From assembly GCA_020073205.1 (NCBI GenBank), contig JAIQFR010000024.1, forward strand, positions 1 through 45,757: a stretch of 45,757 nucleotides of DNA, read 5' to 3'. The position numbers and the translations under genes are program-made. Shown in pieces: positions 14,870 through 24,976 of this stretch (its first letter is position 1; each line of letters starts with the position of its first letter). The notes under the pieces were generated by a model that saw only the letters and a list, made by a program, of their open reading frames with translations, made no database searches and was not told the origin of the DNA. The stretch comes from Terriglobia bacterium. Lineage in GTDB: Bacteria > Acidobacteriota > Polarisedimenticolia > Polarisedimenticolales > JAIQFR01.

Positions 14870-15181
14870 CTATCCCCCGATGTAAGAGCGATGCTCCCAG
14901 CCCGGGGTGCAGCAGCAGCATTCGACCGAGATCGGGGATCCATGGCCGCTGTTGCCGTTACCTTCCTGGCACAATCCGATCCCGGTATACGGCGATTCTT
15001 CACAGGTGCGCACGCAGTAATACTGCAGCTTCCTGCACTTGGTGGTGTCCCTGATGACGCCTACACGATCCGAATCGCTCAAGGTCGTCGATCCGACTTG
15101 ACCCGCGAGCGTCGACGCTCCGTCGACGAGAACCACGAGAACACCCACCACGATGCCAAGACGAATCCAGAAGTTTTTCAT
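14870..15181 (-). CDS. Small secreted cysteine-rich protein
   Basis: The 103-residue product starts at the ATG at 15181 behind AGGAGGGG. Residues 1-30 form a signal peptide (MKNFWIRLG, hydrophobic core, cleavage near TLAGQ). The mature part has eight cysteines: KC, YYC, RTC, GLC and a run of four at ECCCC. This suggests a disulfide-stabilised periplasmic or extracellular peptide. I do not know the family. It stands alone between tRNA-Gly and mnmA on the chromosomal side of the insertion. The similarity to small exported peptides of bacteriocin type is superficial. Confidence 0.75.
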   Translation of the reverse strand: MKNFWIRLGIVVGVLVVLVDGASTLAGQVGSTTLSDSDRVGVIRDTTKCRKLQYYCVRTCEESPYTGIGLCQEGNGNSGHGSPISVECCCCTPGWEHRSYIGG

Positions 15182-15337
15182 TTTGCCCCTCCTGTTGCGC
15201 AGGCGACTCGCTCTGGCGGTGATCATACGCTCAGCGGGGCCGGCTGACAGCACGCGTCTCCAATCCGTCTCCAGCACCTTCATTGGATTCGGGAAGGACG
15301 GTGGGAGACTCCAGGGGGCCAGCCGCACTCCCGTGCC

Positions 15338-16426
15338 TCAAGTCCGAATCCAGCCGCCGCCCAGCACCAGGTCGCCGTCGTAGGCGACAGCGGCCTGGCC
15401 GGGAGCGACGGCCCGCTGCGGCTCGTCGAAGCGGACGACCGCGGTGCCGTCCCCCAGGTCGTCGAGGGTCGCCTTCGCGCCGGAATGGGTCGAGCGGATC
15501 TTCACGGTGGCGCGCACCGGGCCGACCGGGCGATCGAAGGGGATCCACCTGACGCGCTCGATCGTGCAGCGATCACTCAGGAGATCCTCGCTCCCCCCGA
15601 CCACGACCCTCCGGCTCTCCTCGTCGATCCGCACGACGTAGAGCGGGCGCCCCGCCGCGACGCCGAGCCCGCGGCGCTGGCCGACCGTGAAGCCGGCGAT
15701 CCCCTCGTGCCTCGCCAGCGCCCTTCCCTCGACGTCCACGATCTCTCCCGGCTCGGAGGCTTCGGCGATACCGCCGCGCTCCAGGAAGTCGCGGTAGCTC
15801 TCCCCGCGGCTCAGGAAGCAGAGGTCCATCGACTCGGGCTTGTCGGCCACCCTCAGGCCGAGGGAGCGCGCCGCCTCCCGGACCTCGTCCTTGGTCATCC
15901 GGCCGAGCGGGAACTCCGCCGCACGCCGCTGCTCCTCGGAGAGATCGAACAGGAAGTACGACTGGTCCTTCCCCTCGTCCGCGGCCCTCCTGAGCAGCGT
16001 GCGCCCGCTCCGCGCGTCGCGCTCGAGCCTCGCGTAGTGACCGGTCGCCACCGTTGACGCGCCGACCTCGCGGGCCTTCCCGACCAGCGCGCCGAACTTC
16101 AGGAACGTGTTGCAGCCGACGCAAGGCGACGGCGTCCGCCCGCGCGCGTAGTCCGCCTTGAACGGGTCGAGGACGAGCCTGCGGAAGTCCTCCTCCATGT
16201 CGAGGACGTGGTGCGGGAAGCCGAAGCTTCTCGCGACCTGCCGTGCGTCCTGGCAGTCGTCGAGAGAGCAGCAGCGGGCTTTCTCCCCGCCTCCCCCGCC
16301 CTCGTGGCGACGCGCGAGGTACATGGAGAAGCCCACCAGCGGCCGCCCCTCCCGCGCGAGCAGCGCCGCCGCGACGGAGCTGTCGACCCCGCCGCTCATC
16401 GCCACCGCGGTCAGCTCGCCCGCCAT
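15338..16426 (-). CDS. mnmA: tRNA-specific 2-thiouridylase MnmA
   Basis: MnmA puts sulfur on C2 of the wobble uridine of tRNA-Lys, -Glu and -Gln. The 362-residue length is normal. The start is the ATG at 16426 with GAGGTGA upstream; the open frame before it is not used. Residues 11-17 are the PP-loop SGGVDSS, Cys102 (SPCVGCN) is the nucleophile and Cys203 (DLCFL) its partner, and ATGHYAR, KDQSYFL and FTVGQRRGLG are family motifs. A poly-Gly stretch at residues 43-47 is an oddity. It is divergent from ileS over 100 nt. Two probable substrates, tRNA-Glu(TTC) and tRNA-Lys(TTT), are encoded in the same window. Confidence 0.96.
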   Translation of the reverse strand: MAGELTAVAMSGGVDSSVAAALLAREGRPLVGFSMYLARRHEGGGGGEKARCCSLDDCQDARQVARSFGFPHHVLDMEEDFRRLVLDPFKADYARGRTPSPCVGCNTFLKFGALVGKAREVGASTVATGHYARLERDARSGRTLLRRAADEGKDQSYFLFDLSEEQRRAAEFPLGRMTKDEVREAARSLGLRVADKPESMDLCFLSRGESYRDFLERGGIAEASEPGEIVDVEGRALARHEGIAGFTVGQRRGLGVAAGRPLYVVRIDEESRRVVVGGSEDLLSDRCTIERVRWIPFDRPVGPVRATVKIRSTHSGAKATLDDLGDGTAVVRFDEPQRAVAPGQAAVAYDGDLVLGGGWIRT

Positions 16427-16471
16427 CCGGTCACCTCGATTTTCGCGCGCACCCGCGCCTCGCCGTCGGTC

Positions 16472-16501
16472 CTGACGGCCGCGAGCCGCGTGTGTTAGAG
16501 T
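16472..16501 (+). promoter_or_regulatory. Candidate promoter of the ileS operon
   Basis: CTGACG at 16472-16477 and TAGAGT at 16496-16501 are separated by 18 nt in the mnmA-ileS intergenic region, about 25 nt before the ileS start. Both hexamers deviate from consensus. Confidence 0.35.
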
Positions 16502-16526
16502 ACCGGCTTCCCATGAGGGACGCCAA

Positions 16527-19511
16527 GTGTCCAAGAACGTTGAACTTAAGAACACGATCAACCTGCCGAGGACCGACTTTCCCATGAAGGCGGACCTTCC
16601 GCGGCGGGAGCCCACGATCCTGGAGTGGTGGGATCGAGTCGACGCGTACCGGAAAGTGCGCGAGGCGCGACGGGGAATGCCCCCCTTCGTGCTCCACGAC
16701 GGTCCCCCTTACGCCAACGGGAACATCCACCTGGGACAGGCGCTCAACAAGATCTTGAAGGACTTCGTGGTCAAGTCCCGCTCGATGATGGGACACGACG
16801 CACCGTACGTCCCCGGCTGGGACTGTCACGGCCTCCCGATCGAGCACCGCGTGGACAAGGAGCTCGGGAGCGCGAAGGCCGGACTGACGCCGCTCGAGGT
16901 CCGCGCGCTCTGCCGCGAGTACGCGGAGAGGTTCATCGGCGTTCAGCGCGAGGAGTTCCGTCGCCTGGGCGTCCTCTGGGACCGGACCCTCGACAACAAG
17001 GAGGAAGCGGAGCACGCGGTGAGCCGCCGCGCGATCTACCGGACCATCGACCGCACGTACGAGGCCGAGATCGTCCGCCAGCTCGGGCGGTTCTTCGCGA
17101 AGGGAGCGGTGTACTTCGGCGAGAAGCCGGTCCACTGGTGCTTCTCCTGCAAGACCGCGCTGGCCGAGGCCGAGGTCGAGTACGAGGACCGGACCGACCT
17201 CTCGATCTACGTGAAGTTCCCGGCGGAGGGGCTCGAGGCGAGGGTGGCCGCGCTGGCCGGGCGGCATGTCGCGCTCGTGGCGTGGACGACGACACCCTGG
17301 ACGCTCCCGGCCAACCTCGCGGTCTGCCTCCACCCGGACTTCGCCTACGTCGCGGCCGAGGTCGGCGAGGAGACGCTCATCGTCGCCGAGGGACTCTTCG
17401 CGTCGGTCGCGAAGGACCTCGGCTGGAAGGGCGCCCGGATCGTCGCGAAGTTCACGGGGCGCGAGCTGGTCGGCGAGGGAGCGGACTGGATCGGGAGCCG
17501 CGCGCCGGTGAAGCGGCCGTACGCGGCGCCGTCCGGACCGGCCGCGGGCCCCGGCGTCCTGATCCTGGGCCACCACGTCACCCTCGACGCGGGCACGGGC
17601 TGCGTCCACACCGCTCCCGGGCACGGCGCGGAGGACTTCGCGGTGGGACGCGAGTACGGCCTCCTTCCGTTCAACCCCGTCGGGGACGACGGCCGGTTCC
17701 TCCCGGAGCGGGTGGGCCCGGACTGGCTCAAGGGTACGTTCGTCCTGGACGCCAACGAGAGGATCGTCGGCGACCTCGCCGAGCGCGGGCTCCTGCTGCG
17801 CCGCGACCCGTGCACCCACTCGTACCCTCACTGCTGGCGCTGCAAGAACCCGGTGCTGTTCCGCTCGACCCCGCAGTGGTTCATCTCTCTCGACGCCGAC
17901 GGCCTGCGCGGGAAGGCCGTGGAGGAGATCCATCGCTCCGGCTGGATGCCCGCGTTCGGCGAGGAGCGGATCGCCCAGATGGTCGCGACCCGGCCGGACT
18001 GGTGCATCTCCCGGCAGCGGACCTGGGGGGTGCCGATCCCGCTCGTGGTCTGCGGCGCCTGCTTCCCGGAGGCGCCGGACGCGTTCGTGCGCGACCCGGC
18101 GCTCTTCGAGCACCTGGAGCGCGTGTTCCTGGGGGAGGGGTCCGACGCATGGTTCGGCGTCCCCGACGGGGCGCGGCACCGCCCCTACACGAGCGCCGCC
18201 GAGCGCCTCGCCCGGCTGGTGCCCTCGGGCGTCGCCTGCCCGAAGTGCGGCGAGCGCGGCCGGCTGCGATTCGAGGAGCACATCGTGGACGTCTGGTTCG
18301 AGTCGGGGGTCTCCCACTCGGCGGTCCTCGGCCGCGACGGATCGCTCCCCTGGCCCTCGGACCTCTACCTCGAGGGGCACGACCAGTACCGCGGGTGGTT
18401 CCACTCCTCCCTGCTCGTCGCGGTCAACGACCGGGCGCGCGCTCCCTACCGAGCGGTCCTCACCCACGGGTTCACCCTCGACGGCGACGGCAAGAAGATG
18501 TCCAAGTCCCTCGGGAACGCGATCTCGCCCATCGACGTCGCGAACGAGCGGGGCGCCGACATCCTAAGGCTCTGGGTGAGCATGGTGGACTTCCTCGAGG
18601 ACATGCGGCTCTCCGAGGAGATCCTCGACCGAAACGCCGAGGCTTACCGGAAGATCCGGAACACCTTCCGATACCTGCTCGGGAACCTCGACGGCTTCGA
18701 CCCCGCGAGGGATGCGGTGCCGTTCCCCGAGATGGAGGAGATCGACCGCTGGGCGCTCCACCAGCTCGAGGCTCTCCGCCGAAGGATCCTCGCGGCGTAC
18801 GAGGCCCGGCAGTACCACGCGGTCTACCACGGGCTCCACAACTTCTGCGCGGTGACCCTGTCGTCGTTCTACCTGGACGTGCTCAAAGACCGGCTGTACA
18901 CCGCCCCGCGCCGGTCGAGGGCGCGGCGGTCGGCCCAGACCGTGCTGCACCGGCTCGCGACGGACCTCGTCCGGCTCATGGCGCCGCTCCTCTGCTTCAC
19001 CGCCGACGAGGTGTGGCAGGAGCTGGAGGCGCTCGGCGGCCGCGAGCGCTGGCGAGGCTCAACGGTTCACGCGGAGATGTTCCCGGAGCCGCTGTCGCTG
19101 CCGGACGATCCGGGCCTCCTCGATCGGTGGGAGCGGCTCCTCAAGGTGCGCCTCGAGGTCCAGAGGGCGCTGGAGGCGGCGCGCGCCGCGAAGCGGATCG
19201 GCGGCTCCCTCGAGGCCAAGGTGCGTCTCGAGGCGCCGGAATCGACGGTCCAGTTCCTGCGGTCGTTCGGGGCCGGGCTCCGGTTCCTGTTCATCACCTC
19301 GGGGGTCGAGTTCGGCCCGGTGCCCGACTCCGCGTTCCGGTCCGACGCGGAGGGGGGGCTCGGCATCGACGTGGCGCGGGCCGACGGAGACAAGTGCGCG
19401 CGGTGCTGGAACTACACGACCGACGTCGGGACGGACGGTGAGTGGCCGGGAGTTTGCGGCCGCTGCGCGGCCGCGGTCCGGGAGATCGTCGCGTCCCCGG
19501 GGGCCGCATGA
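16527..19511 (+). CDS. ileS: Isoleucine--tRNA ligase
   Basis: The 994-residue protein charges tRNA-Ile and edits misactivated valine. The start is a GTG at 16527 with GAGGGA upstream. The class I signature is [13 protein letters not shown] (residues 60-72, HLGQ in place of HIGH, as in many bacterial IleRS) and the second motif KMSKS is at 657-661. The CP1 editing domain contains [13 protein letters not shown]. The C-terminal zinc ribbon CARCWNY...CGRC at about 958-985 marks the bacterial IleS1 type. The stop overlaps the lspA start as ATGA. It is the first gene of the ileS-lspA-lgt-rluD-DUF2520 operon; the ileS-lspA pairing is common in bacteria. Confidence 0.97.
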   Translation: MSKNVELKNTINLPRTDFPMKADLPRREPTILEWWDRVDAYRKVREARRGMPPFVLHDGPPYANGNIHLGQALNKILKDFVVKSRSMMGHDAPYVPGWDCHGLPIEHRVDKELGSAKAGLTPLEVRALCREYAERFIGVQREEFRRLGVLWDRTLDNKEEAEHAVSRRAIYRTIDRTYEAEIVRQLGRFFAKGAVYFGEKPVHWCFSCKTALAEAEVEYEDRTDLSIYVKFPAEGLEARVAALAGRHVALVAWTTTPWTLPANLAVCLHPDFAYVAAEVGEETLIVAEGLFASVAKDLGWKGARIVAKFTGRELVGEGADWIGSRAPVKRPYAAPSGPAAGPGVLILGHHVTLDAGTGCVHTAPGHGAEDFAVGREYGLLPFNPVGDDGRFLPERVGPDWLKGTFVLDANERIVGDLAERGLLLRRDPCTHSYPHCWRCKNPVLFRSTPQWFISLDADGLRGKAVEEIHRSGWMPAFGEERIAQMVATRPDWCISRQRTWGVPIPLVVCGACFPEAPDAFVRDPALFEHLERVFLGEGSDAWFGVPDGARHRPYTSAAERLARLVPSGVACPKCGERGRLRFEEHIVDVWFESGVSHSAVLGRDGSLPWPSDLYLEGHDQYRGWFHSSLLVAVNDRARAPYRAVLTHGFTLDGDGKKMSKSLGNAISPIDVANERGADILRLWVSMVDFLEDMRLSEEILDRNAEAYRKIRNTFRYLLGNLDGFDPARDAVPFPEMEEIDRWALHQLEALRRRILAAYEARQYHAVYHGLHNFCAVTLSSFYLDVLKDRLYTAPRRSRARRSAQTVLHRLATDLVRLMAPLLCFTADEVWQELEALGGRERWRGSTVHAEMFPEPLSLPDDPGLLDRWERLLKVRLEVQRALEAARAAKRIGGSLEAKVRLEAPESTVQFLRSFGAGLRFLFITSGVEFGPVPDSAFRSDAEGGLGIDVARADGDKCARCWNYTTDVGTDGEWPGVCGRCAAAVREIVASPGAA

Positions 19512-20107
19512 CCCTCGGGGCGGCGATCGCCGGCCGGCGCGGGTACTTCGCGCTGTCCCTCGCCGTCCTGATCGCCGACCAGGCGTCCAAGGTCGTCGCG
19601 GACGCCCTGCTCCGCGGCCGGGGCCCGGTGCCGGTGATCCCGGGCTGCTTCAGCCTCTGGTATTCCCGGAACCGGGGCGGCCTGTTCGGCTACTTCGCGG
19701 GATGGGAAGACCCGTGGCGCACCGTGCTGCTCACCGTGTTCCCGCTGATGGCCATCGCGGCCATCGCGGTGTTCCTCGTGAGGACCGACGAGCCCGACCG
19801 GCGGACCCTGGCCGGCCTCGCCGCGATCCTCGGCGGCGCCACCGGCAACCTGATCGACCGCGCGCTCCGGGGCGAGGTCGTGGACTTCCTCGACGCGTAC
19901 GTGTCGCACCCCCGCGCCGCGCAGTGGCTGGCCGACCGATTCGGCACCGCACACTGGCCGACGTTCAACCTGGCCGATTCCGCGATCGTGGCCGGCGCCG
20001 GCCTGCTGCTCCTCGACCTGGTCCGGCCCGAGCGCGCCGCGCAGGCGCCGGACGGCGGGGCGCCGGAGCCCGCGCCGCGCGCGAGTCGCCCGCCGGGAGA
20101 GGAGTAG
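19508..20107 (+). CDS. lspA: Lipoprotein signal peptidase (signal peptidase II)
   Basis: LspA cleaves the signal peptide of diacylglyceryl-modified prolipoproteins at the inner membrane. The 199-residue protein has four hydrophobic segments, starting with [13 protein letters not shown]. Catalytic aspartates are in GNLIDR and FNLADS, the two conserved family boxes. The start ATG overlaps the ileS stop. The C-terminal tail of about 30 residues is rich in Pro, Ala and Arg and goes beyond the usual family end. It lies directly before lgt, the preceding step of the same pathway. Confidence 0.95.
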   Translation: MTLGAAIAGRRGYFALSLAVLIADQASKVVADALLRGRGPVPVIPGCFSLWYSRNRGGLFGYFAGWEDPWRTVLLTVFPLMAIAAIAVFLVRTDEPDRRTLAGLAAILGGATGNLIDRALRGEVVDFLDAYVSHPRAAQWLADRFGTAHWPTFNLADSAIVAGAGLLLLDLVRPERAAQAPDGGAPEPAPRASRPPGEE

Positions 20108-20116
20108 ACTTCCGCC

Positions 20117-20944
20117 ATGCACCCCATCCTCGTGGATTTCGGAACCCACGTTCTCCCGCTCCTCGGGACGACGCACCTGTTCCTCCCGACCTACGGCTTC
20201 CTGTTCGCGCTGGGGGTCGTCGCCGGCTGGTGGTGGTTCCTGCGGCGGGCCACGCGGCTCGGCGTGGACCCGGACCGCGCGTTCAACCTGACGTTCTACA
20301 CGCTGCTCGGCGGACTCCTCGGCGCGAAGGTATCGCTTCTGATCGTGGACTGGCGGTACTACCTCGAGCGCCCGCGGGAGATCCTCTCCACGTTCCGCTC
20401 CGCGGGCGTGCTGATGGGCGGGATCCTCGTCGGCGCGGCGGTGTTCGTGCTCTACGCGCTGCGCCAGCGCTTGCCGCTCCACCGGCTGGGCGACGCGATC
20501 GCGGCGCCCCTCGCCGTCTCGCAGGCGGTCGGCCGCATCGGCTGCTTCAGCGCGGGGTGCTGCTGGGGCGTGCCGGCCCGCGGGGTCTTCGGCGCTCTGA
20601 CCTTCACCGACCCTCTGGCCCACGAGCGGACCGGCGTCCCCCTCGGGATCCCGCTGTTCCCGACGCAGCTCGTGGAGATGGCGGCCGATCTCCTGCTGGC
20701 CTCGGTCCTGACGGTCCTCTACCGGCGGAAGGTCCGGCCGGAAGGCTCGACGTTCCTGTGGTACGTCCTGCTGTACAGCCTGATCCGCGGCGTGATCGAG
20801 ATCTGGCGAGGCGACGAGCAGCGCGGCGTGTATTTCGGAGGGGTTCTCTCCACGTCGCAGATCCTCGCGGTCCTCGCCGGCCTGTGGGCGCTGGGCATGC
20901 TGGTCTACTACCGCTTCCGGCGCGAGGAGCCCGCCGGTTCGTGA
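20117..20944 (+). CDS. lgt: Prolipoprotein diacylglyceryl transferase
   Basis: Lgt transfers diacylglycerol from phosphatidylglycerol to the lipobox cysteine of prolipoproteins. The 275-residue polytopic protein has the start LPTYGFLFALGVVAGWW and the central signature GRIGCFSAGCCWG, a Cys-rich variant of the usual GRxGNFxNGE motif found in some lineages. This matters because the Asn and Glu positions differ from the E. coli enzyme. Later RGVIEIWRGDEQRG agrees with the conserved Arg region. There is a 9-nt gap to lspA and a GTGA overlap with rluD. Confidence 0.9.
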   Translation: MHPILVDFGTHVLPLLGTTHLFLPTYGFLFALGVVAGWWWFLRRATRLGVDPDRAFNLTFYTLLGGLLGAKVSLLIVDWRYYLERPREILSTFRSAGVLMGGILVGAAVFVLYALRQRLPLHRLGDAIAAPLAVSQAVGRIGCFSAGCCWGVPARGVFGALTFTDPLAHERTGVPLGIPLFPTQLVEMAADLLLASVLTVLYRRKVRPEGSTFLWYVLLYSLIRGVIEIWRGDEQRGVYFGGVLSTSQILAVLAGLWALGMLVYYRFRREEPAGS

Positions 20945-21900
20945 CCGGCGAGACGCTGCGCCTCGCGGTGCCCGCCGAAGCCGAAGGCTCGCGGCTCGAC
21001 GTCTTCCTCGCCGCTCGCGTTCCGGACCGCAGCCGGTCGGCGGTGCGCCGCCTGATCCTCGACGGGCGGGTTCGCGTGAACGGCCGGGCGGCGGCGAAGC
21101 CGAGCCACTCGCTCGCCTCCGGCGCCGAGGTCGAGATCGTCCTGCCGCCCCCGCTCCCGCCGGCGCCGCTGCCGGAGCCGATTCCCGTCGACGTGATCTA
21201 CGAGGACGAGCACCTTCTCGCGGTGCTGAAGCCCGCCGGCCTCGTCGTGCATCCGGGGCACGGCCGCGCGTCCGGGACGCTCGTCAACGCACTCCTCGGC
21301 CGCGGCACGCCCCTCGCCCCGGCGGGCGGCGCGTTACGGCCCGGGATCGTCCATCGACTCGACCGCGAGACGTCGGGGCTCGTCCTGGTGGCGAAGACCG
21401 ATGCCGCGCACCGCGCGCTGTCCGCCGCGTTCGCCCGGCGGGAGATCAGGAAGACCTACGTCGCGCTGGTCTGGGGCCACCCGGACCCCCGGAGCGGGAC
21501 CATCGATCGCGGGATCGGACGGAGCCGTTCCGACCGCACGCGGATGTCGGTGAGCGCGAGCAGGAGCCGACGCGCCGTCACGTCCTACCGCACGATCGAG
21601 GCGCTGCCGGGGTTCGCGCTCCTCGAGGTGGATCTGATCACGGGGCGGACCCATCAGATTCGCGTGCACTTCGACTCGCTCAAGCACCCGGTGGTCGGGG
21701 ACACCCGCTACGGGGGGCAGCCGTGGCGGAACCTCCGCGATCCCGTGAAGCACGCGGCGATCCAGCGGTTCCGGAGGCTCGCGCTCCACGCGGCACGGAT
21801 CGCGCTCAGGCACCCGACGACCGGGGAGCCGCTCGCCCTCGAGGCGCCGATGCCCGCCGAGCTGGAATCCCTTCTCGCGACCCTGAGGAGGAACTCGTGA
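20941..21900 (+). CDS. rluD: Large-subunit rRNA pseudouridine synthase, RluD family
   Basis: The 319-residue enzyme starts at the GTG at 20941, overlapping the lgt stop as GTGA. An S4 RNA-binding domain covers residues 16-65 (SRLDVFLAARVPDRSRSAVR), the catalytic domain residues 83-310. Catalytic Asp141 lies in HRLDRETSG; GRTHQIRVH and HAAR-type motifs follow. RluD isomerises uridines in helix 69 of 23S rRNA; RluC or other RluA-family specificity is not excluded. Its place in the lspA-lgt-rluD cluster resembles the common lspA-rluD pairing. Confidence 0.92.
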   Translation: MTGETLRLAVPAEAEGSRLDVFLAARVPDRSRSAVRRLILDGRVRVNGRAAAKPSHSLASGAEVEIVLPPPLPPAPLPEPIPVDVIYEDEHLLAVLKPAGLVVHPGHGRASGTLVNALLGRGTPLAPAGGALRPGIVHRLDRETSGLVLVAKTDAAHRALSAAFARREIRKTYVALVWGHPDPRSGTIDRGIGRSRSDRTRMSVSASRSRRAVTSYRTIEALPGFALLEVDLITGRTHQIRVHFDSLKHPVVGDTRYGGQPWRNLRDPVKHAAIQRFRRLALHAARIALRHPTTGEPLALEAPMPAELESLLATLRRNS

Positions 21901-22829
21901 GCCGCGGGCGCCGACCGGCGGTGGCGATCCTCGGCGCGGGCCGGCTCGCCCGGGCGTTCCTCCCCGCGCTCATGGCCGCGGGGTACCCCTTGGCGGGGAT
22001 CGCGTCCCGCACCCCGGGGTCCGCCCGGAAGCTCGTGCGGGGAATCAGGGGCGCGCGCGTCGCCGCCTCTCCCGAGGCCGCCGTCGAGCGGGCCGCGCTC
22101 GTCCTGCTCGCGGTCCCCGACCGGGAGATCGCGCCCCTCGCGAGACGACTGGCTCGTCGGATGCCATCGGGATGGCGGCTCCGGACCGTCCTGCACCACG
22201 CGGGGGCGCTGGGCCCCTCACCCTTGACTCCCCTCTCCCGGCTGGGCGCCGCGGTCGGGGTGATGCACCCGATGCAGGTGCTCGGCCGCTCTCGAGCGGC
22301 GGGAGCGGCGCTCCCCGGCAGCCGGGCGCGGATCGAGGGGGACCCCCGGGCCGCCAGGATCGCGCGCCGGCTCGCGCTCGACCTCGGCCTCGTGCCCGTC
22401 CGGTTCGCGCGGCCCCTCGGTCCGAAGGGCCGGGCCGCATGGCACGCGGCGGCGTCGTTGGCGTCGAACGATCTCGTCGCTCTCGTCTCGCTCGCCGTGG
22501 AGACGCTCGGCGCGGTCGGCCTCAGGGAGCCCGAGGCGCTCAAGGCGCTGCTGCCCATCGCGCGAGGCACCTTGGATCAACTCGCGGCAGGAGGGATCGA
22601 GGGCGCCCTGACCGGGCCCGTCGCGAGGGGCGACGTCGCGACGCTCATCTCGCAGCTCGTGGCTCTCCGTGGCGCGTGCCCCGAAGCCGCCGAGGCGCAC
22701 CGCGTGCTCGCCCTGCGGCTGCTCGGGATCGCGGAAGCACGAGGCGGCCTCGCCGGCTCACCACGATCCCGTCTGCGCGGCGCGCTCGAAGCTCCCCGGC
22801 GTGGCCGGCGAAGGAGGGCGGGCGTATAG
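21897..22829 (+). CDS. Rossmann-fold DUF2520 protein (NAD(P)-dependent dehydrogenase-like)
   Basis: The start is the GTG at 21897, with AGGAGG upstream and a GTGA overlap with rluD; the product has 310 residues. The N-terminus VAILGAGRLARAFLPAL is a Rossmann dinucleotide-binding motif, followed by IASRT and LVLLAVPDREIAPLA as in F420/NADP oxidoreductases. GVMHPMQVL and the helical C-terminal half (AASLASNDLVALVSLAVE, LTGPVARGD) are typical of the Rossmann-like/DUF2520 family. The reaction is not known to me. It is the last gene of the ileS operon; the C-terminus is Arg-rich. Confidence 0.85.
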   Translation: MSRGRRPAVAILGAGRLARAFLPALMAAGYPLAGIASRTPGSARKLVRGIRGARVAASPEAAVERAALVLLAVPDREIAPLARRLARRMPSGWRLRTVLHHAGALGPSPLTPLSRLGAAVGVMHPMQVLGRSRAAGAALPGSRARIEGDPRAARIARRLALDLGLVPVRFARPLGPKGRAAWHAAASLASNDLVALVSLAVETLGAVGLREPEALKALLPIARGTLDQLAAGGIEGALTGPVARGDVATLISQLVALRGACPEAAEAHRVLALRLLGIAEARGGLAGSPRSRLRGALEAPRRGRRRRAGV

Positions 22830-22853
22830 TACCCGGCTTGGAGGTCAACCCCG

Positions 22854-23456
22854 ATGCGTTCCCGAGCCTCGCTGAGGGCGGCTGCCGTGCTGCCTTTCCT
22901 GATGGCCTTCGCCGCGCCGTGGTCGGCCACGACCGCGGTCGCGCAGATGACCGTCCCGGACACGAAGCCCGACGTCTACATCCCGGAGGACACGGGGGCG
23001 GGGATCTGGGACGGAACCTACGTCTACTCCTGCCGGGATTTCAAGATCGGGGCCTGGCTCAGGACCCGGGACGGGAAGCCGGAGATGAAGCTGCGGTACC
23101 AGTCGCTCCAGGCGCCGGAGACGTTCGAGACCGACTGGGACACCAACGCCAAGTACTACATCTCCGGCCAGCCCGCGACGTTCGAGGTGACCTACAAGAG
23201 TCGAGACGCCCGGCGGATCGAGGGGAGCTGGCACTGGGACGTGCAGTTCTCCGACTCGGGACGAACGGACGACGCGGCGTTCTCGATCTATCGCTCCGGC
23301 TGGGGGCGCAGCATGGTCTTCAGGTTCGACCGGGCGGAGCGCCAGGTTCGACGAGGCACGGAGGTGAGGCGGTACCCCAGCGTCCCCCCGCCCGTATGGA
23401 CGTTCCACAAGGTCTCGAAGCGGATCGACGTCCTCTGGGAGGAGCTCCCCTTCTGA
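22854..23456 (+). CDS. Secreted protein of unknown function
   Basis: The 200-residue protein starts at the ATG at 22854, behind GGAGGT, and has a signal peptide (MRSRASLR, hydrophobic run, cleavage near AVAQ). The mature part is beta-rich with many Trp and Tyr residues (DGTYVYSCRDFKIGAWL, YYISGQPATFEVTY, GSWHWDVQFSDSG), suggesting a lipocalin-like or other beta-barrel fold. A TATAGT at 22825-22830 is a good -10 for its own promoter. No family recognised. It precedes a secreted glycosidase by 36 nt and may share a transcript with it. Confidence 0.8.
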   Translation: MRSRASLRAAAVLPFLMAFAAPWSATTAVAQMTVPDTKPDVYIPEDTGAGIWDGTYVYSCRDFKIGAWLRTRDGKPEMKLRYQSLQAPETFETDWDTNAKYYISGQPATFEVTYKSRDARRIEGSWHWDVQFSDSGRTDDAAFSIYRSGWGRSMVFRFDRAERQVRRGTEVRRYPSVPPPVWTFHKVSKRIDVLWEELPF

Positions 23457-23492
23457 CCTCGCGTCGGCCTCGTCCGTAGGTCCGGTCCCACG

Positions 23493-24920
23493 ATGCGCCG
23501 CGCGCTCGCCGCCGCCGTCTTTCTCGTCGCGCTCGGAGCGTCGGCCGGCCCGCCGCTTCCCCCGGTTCTCCCGCTCTCCACCTCGCCCTTCCCGTGGCGC
23601 GCGTTCAAGCTCTGGGGCCCGCCCTCGGACCGCGCGATCCGGGAGCAGACGGAGTTCTTCGTCGGGCTCGGATTCAACTCGATCTGGATCTACTCGCACG
23701 AAGCCGGCCGGTGGGACCCGGTCTCCGCGCGCCGCGGGCCCTTCCTCGATCCGGCGTTCCTCGACTTGGCGACGTGGTGCCGGGAGCGCGGGGTGCGGAT
23801 GCTGGTGTCCGTCAACCCGTCGTCGGATGCCGGCGGCCGGTTCGTGTTCGGCACCCGCGACGGAGAACGGAGAATCCGCAGGTTCTTCGCGCTCCTGCGC
23901 CGCGCGGGGGTCCGCGATTTCGTCCTCTCCTTCGACGACCTGCCGGTCGAGCTCCGCGACCTCCGAGACATCCTCCGCTACGGCCGGAGCGCGGCGCCCG
24001 CGCACCTGGACCTCGCTCGCCGGATCGCGCGCCACCTGCGCCGCGGCGACCGGCTGTGGCTGTGCGCGAGCGCCTACTGCGACGCCCACCTCGCCGACGG
24101 CCGGGGCCCCTACGCGGCGACGTTCCTCGCGGGGCTCCCGTCGCTCCCTCCCGACGTGGGAATCGTCTGGACGGGCAGCGCGCCCATCTCTCCCGCGATC
24201 CCCGCCGACGGCATCCGGTCCACGCGAGCGCGTCTCGGAGGTCGCGAGATCCTCCTCTACGACAACTTCGCCCCGATCGAGGGGGGCGAGGACGCGATCG
24301 CCGCCTACCTCGGCCCGCTTCGCGATCGGGATCCCGGTCTCGCGAGCGACATCGCCATTTACATGGCGTGCCCGTTGTACGGCCCGGGAGCGTCGCGCCT
24401 GTCGATGCTGACCGTCGCCGACTGGCTCGCCGACCCGGCGGGATACGAGGCGGATGCCGCCTGGCGCAAGGCGATCGCGCGGCTCGCCGGCCCCGATCGC
24501 GACGCCGCGGAGGCGCTCAGGGTCCAGACCCTCGAGTGGCGCGGCTGGGACGCCGGCGCGCGGTTCCGCCCCTGGGACCCCGTCGACCCCGAGGAAGCGG
24601 CCGCGACCCTCGACGACCCGGCGCTGGCGGCGGAGTGGAGCTGGACCGTGGCCCGTTACCCGGCCCGGATCGAAGCACTCGCGGGCCTCGAGGACGAACC
24701 GTTCCGCGAGTCCGTCGTCGACCTGATGGAGCGGCGGCTCGCGATCGCCCGGGCGGTGGCCCCCGCCATCGAGTACCGCGCAAGGAAGCGCGCCGGCCGG
24801 GAGGACCTCGAGCCGCTCCTCGAGGAGCTGCGCCGGCAGCGCGCGGCGGTCTCGGGGAAGCCCGCGGTCCTGCGCGTGCTCGACCGTTTCCTCGAGGAGG
24901 CGGAGATCCCCGTTCCCTGA
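23493..24920 (+). CDS. Secreted GH84-like beta-N-acetylglucosaminidase
   Basis: The 475-residue protein has a short signal peptide (MRRALAAAVFLVALGASAGP). The body fits the TIM barrel of family GH84 (O-GlcNAcase/hyaluronidase type): a start with a strand and GLGFNSIWIYSHEAGRWD, a barrel strand DFVLSFDDLPVEL with the acidic pair expected for substrate-assisted catalysis, then VGIVWTGSAPISPAI and REILLYDNFAP, matching the conserved WTG and WDN-type regions. It would release GlcNAc from glycans or peptidoglycan in the periplasm or outside. The assignment rests on these motifs only; a related TIM-barrel family is possible. An MFS carrier follows 56 nt downstream. Confidence 0.7.
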   Translation: MRRALAAAVFLVALGASAGPPLPPVLPLSTSPFPWRAFKLWGPPSDRAIREQTEFFVGLGFNSIWIYSHEAGRWDPVSARRGPFLDPAFLDLATWCRERGVRMLVSVNPSSDAGGRFVFGTRDGERRIRRFFALLRRAGVRDFVLSFDDLPVELRDLRDILRYGRSAAPAHLDLARRIARHLRRGDRLWLCASAYCDAHLADGRGPYAATFLAGLPSLPPDVGIVWTGSAPISPAIPADGIRSTRARLGGREILLYDNFAPIEGGEDAIAAYLGPLRDRDPGLASDIAIYMACPLYGPGASRLSMLTVADWLADPAGYEADAAWRKAIARLAGPDRDAAEALRVQTLEWRGWDAGARFRPWDPVDPEEAAATLDDPALAAEWSWTVARYPARIEALAGLEDEPFRESVVDLMERRLAIARAVAPAIEYRARKRAGREDLEPLLEELRRQRAAVSGKPAVLRVLDRFLEEAEIPVP

Positions 24921-24976
24921 GGTGTAGAATCTGCCGTCGCGCGCGCCGGTCTCGACCGGGCGCAAGGAGAGCACCC

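Noticed and set aside
16625-19441. Long open frame overlapping ileS in another phase, and the opposite-strand frame 16431-18467
   Set aside because: Both are Arg/Pro/Gly-rich with no motif, while ileS covers the region with all expected signatures.
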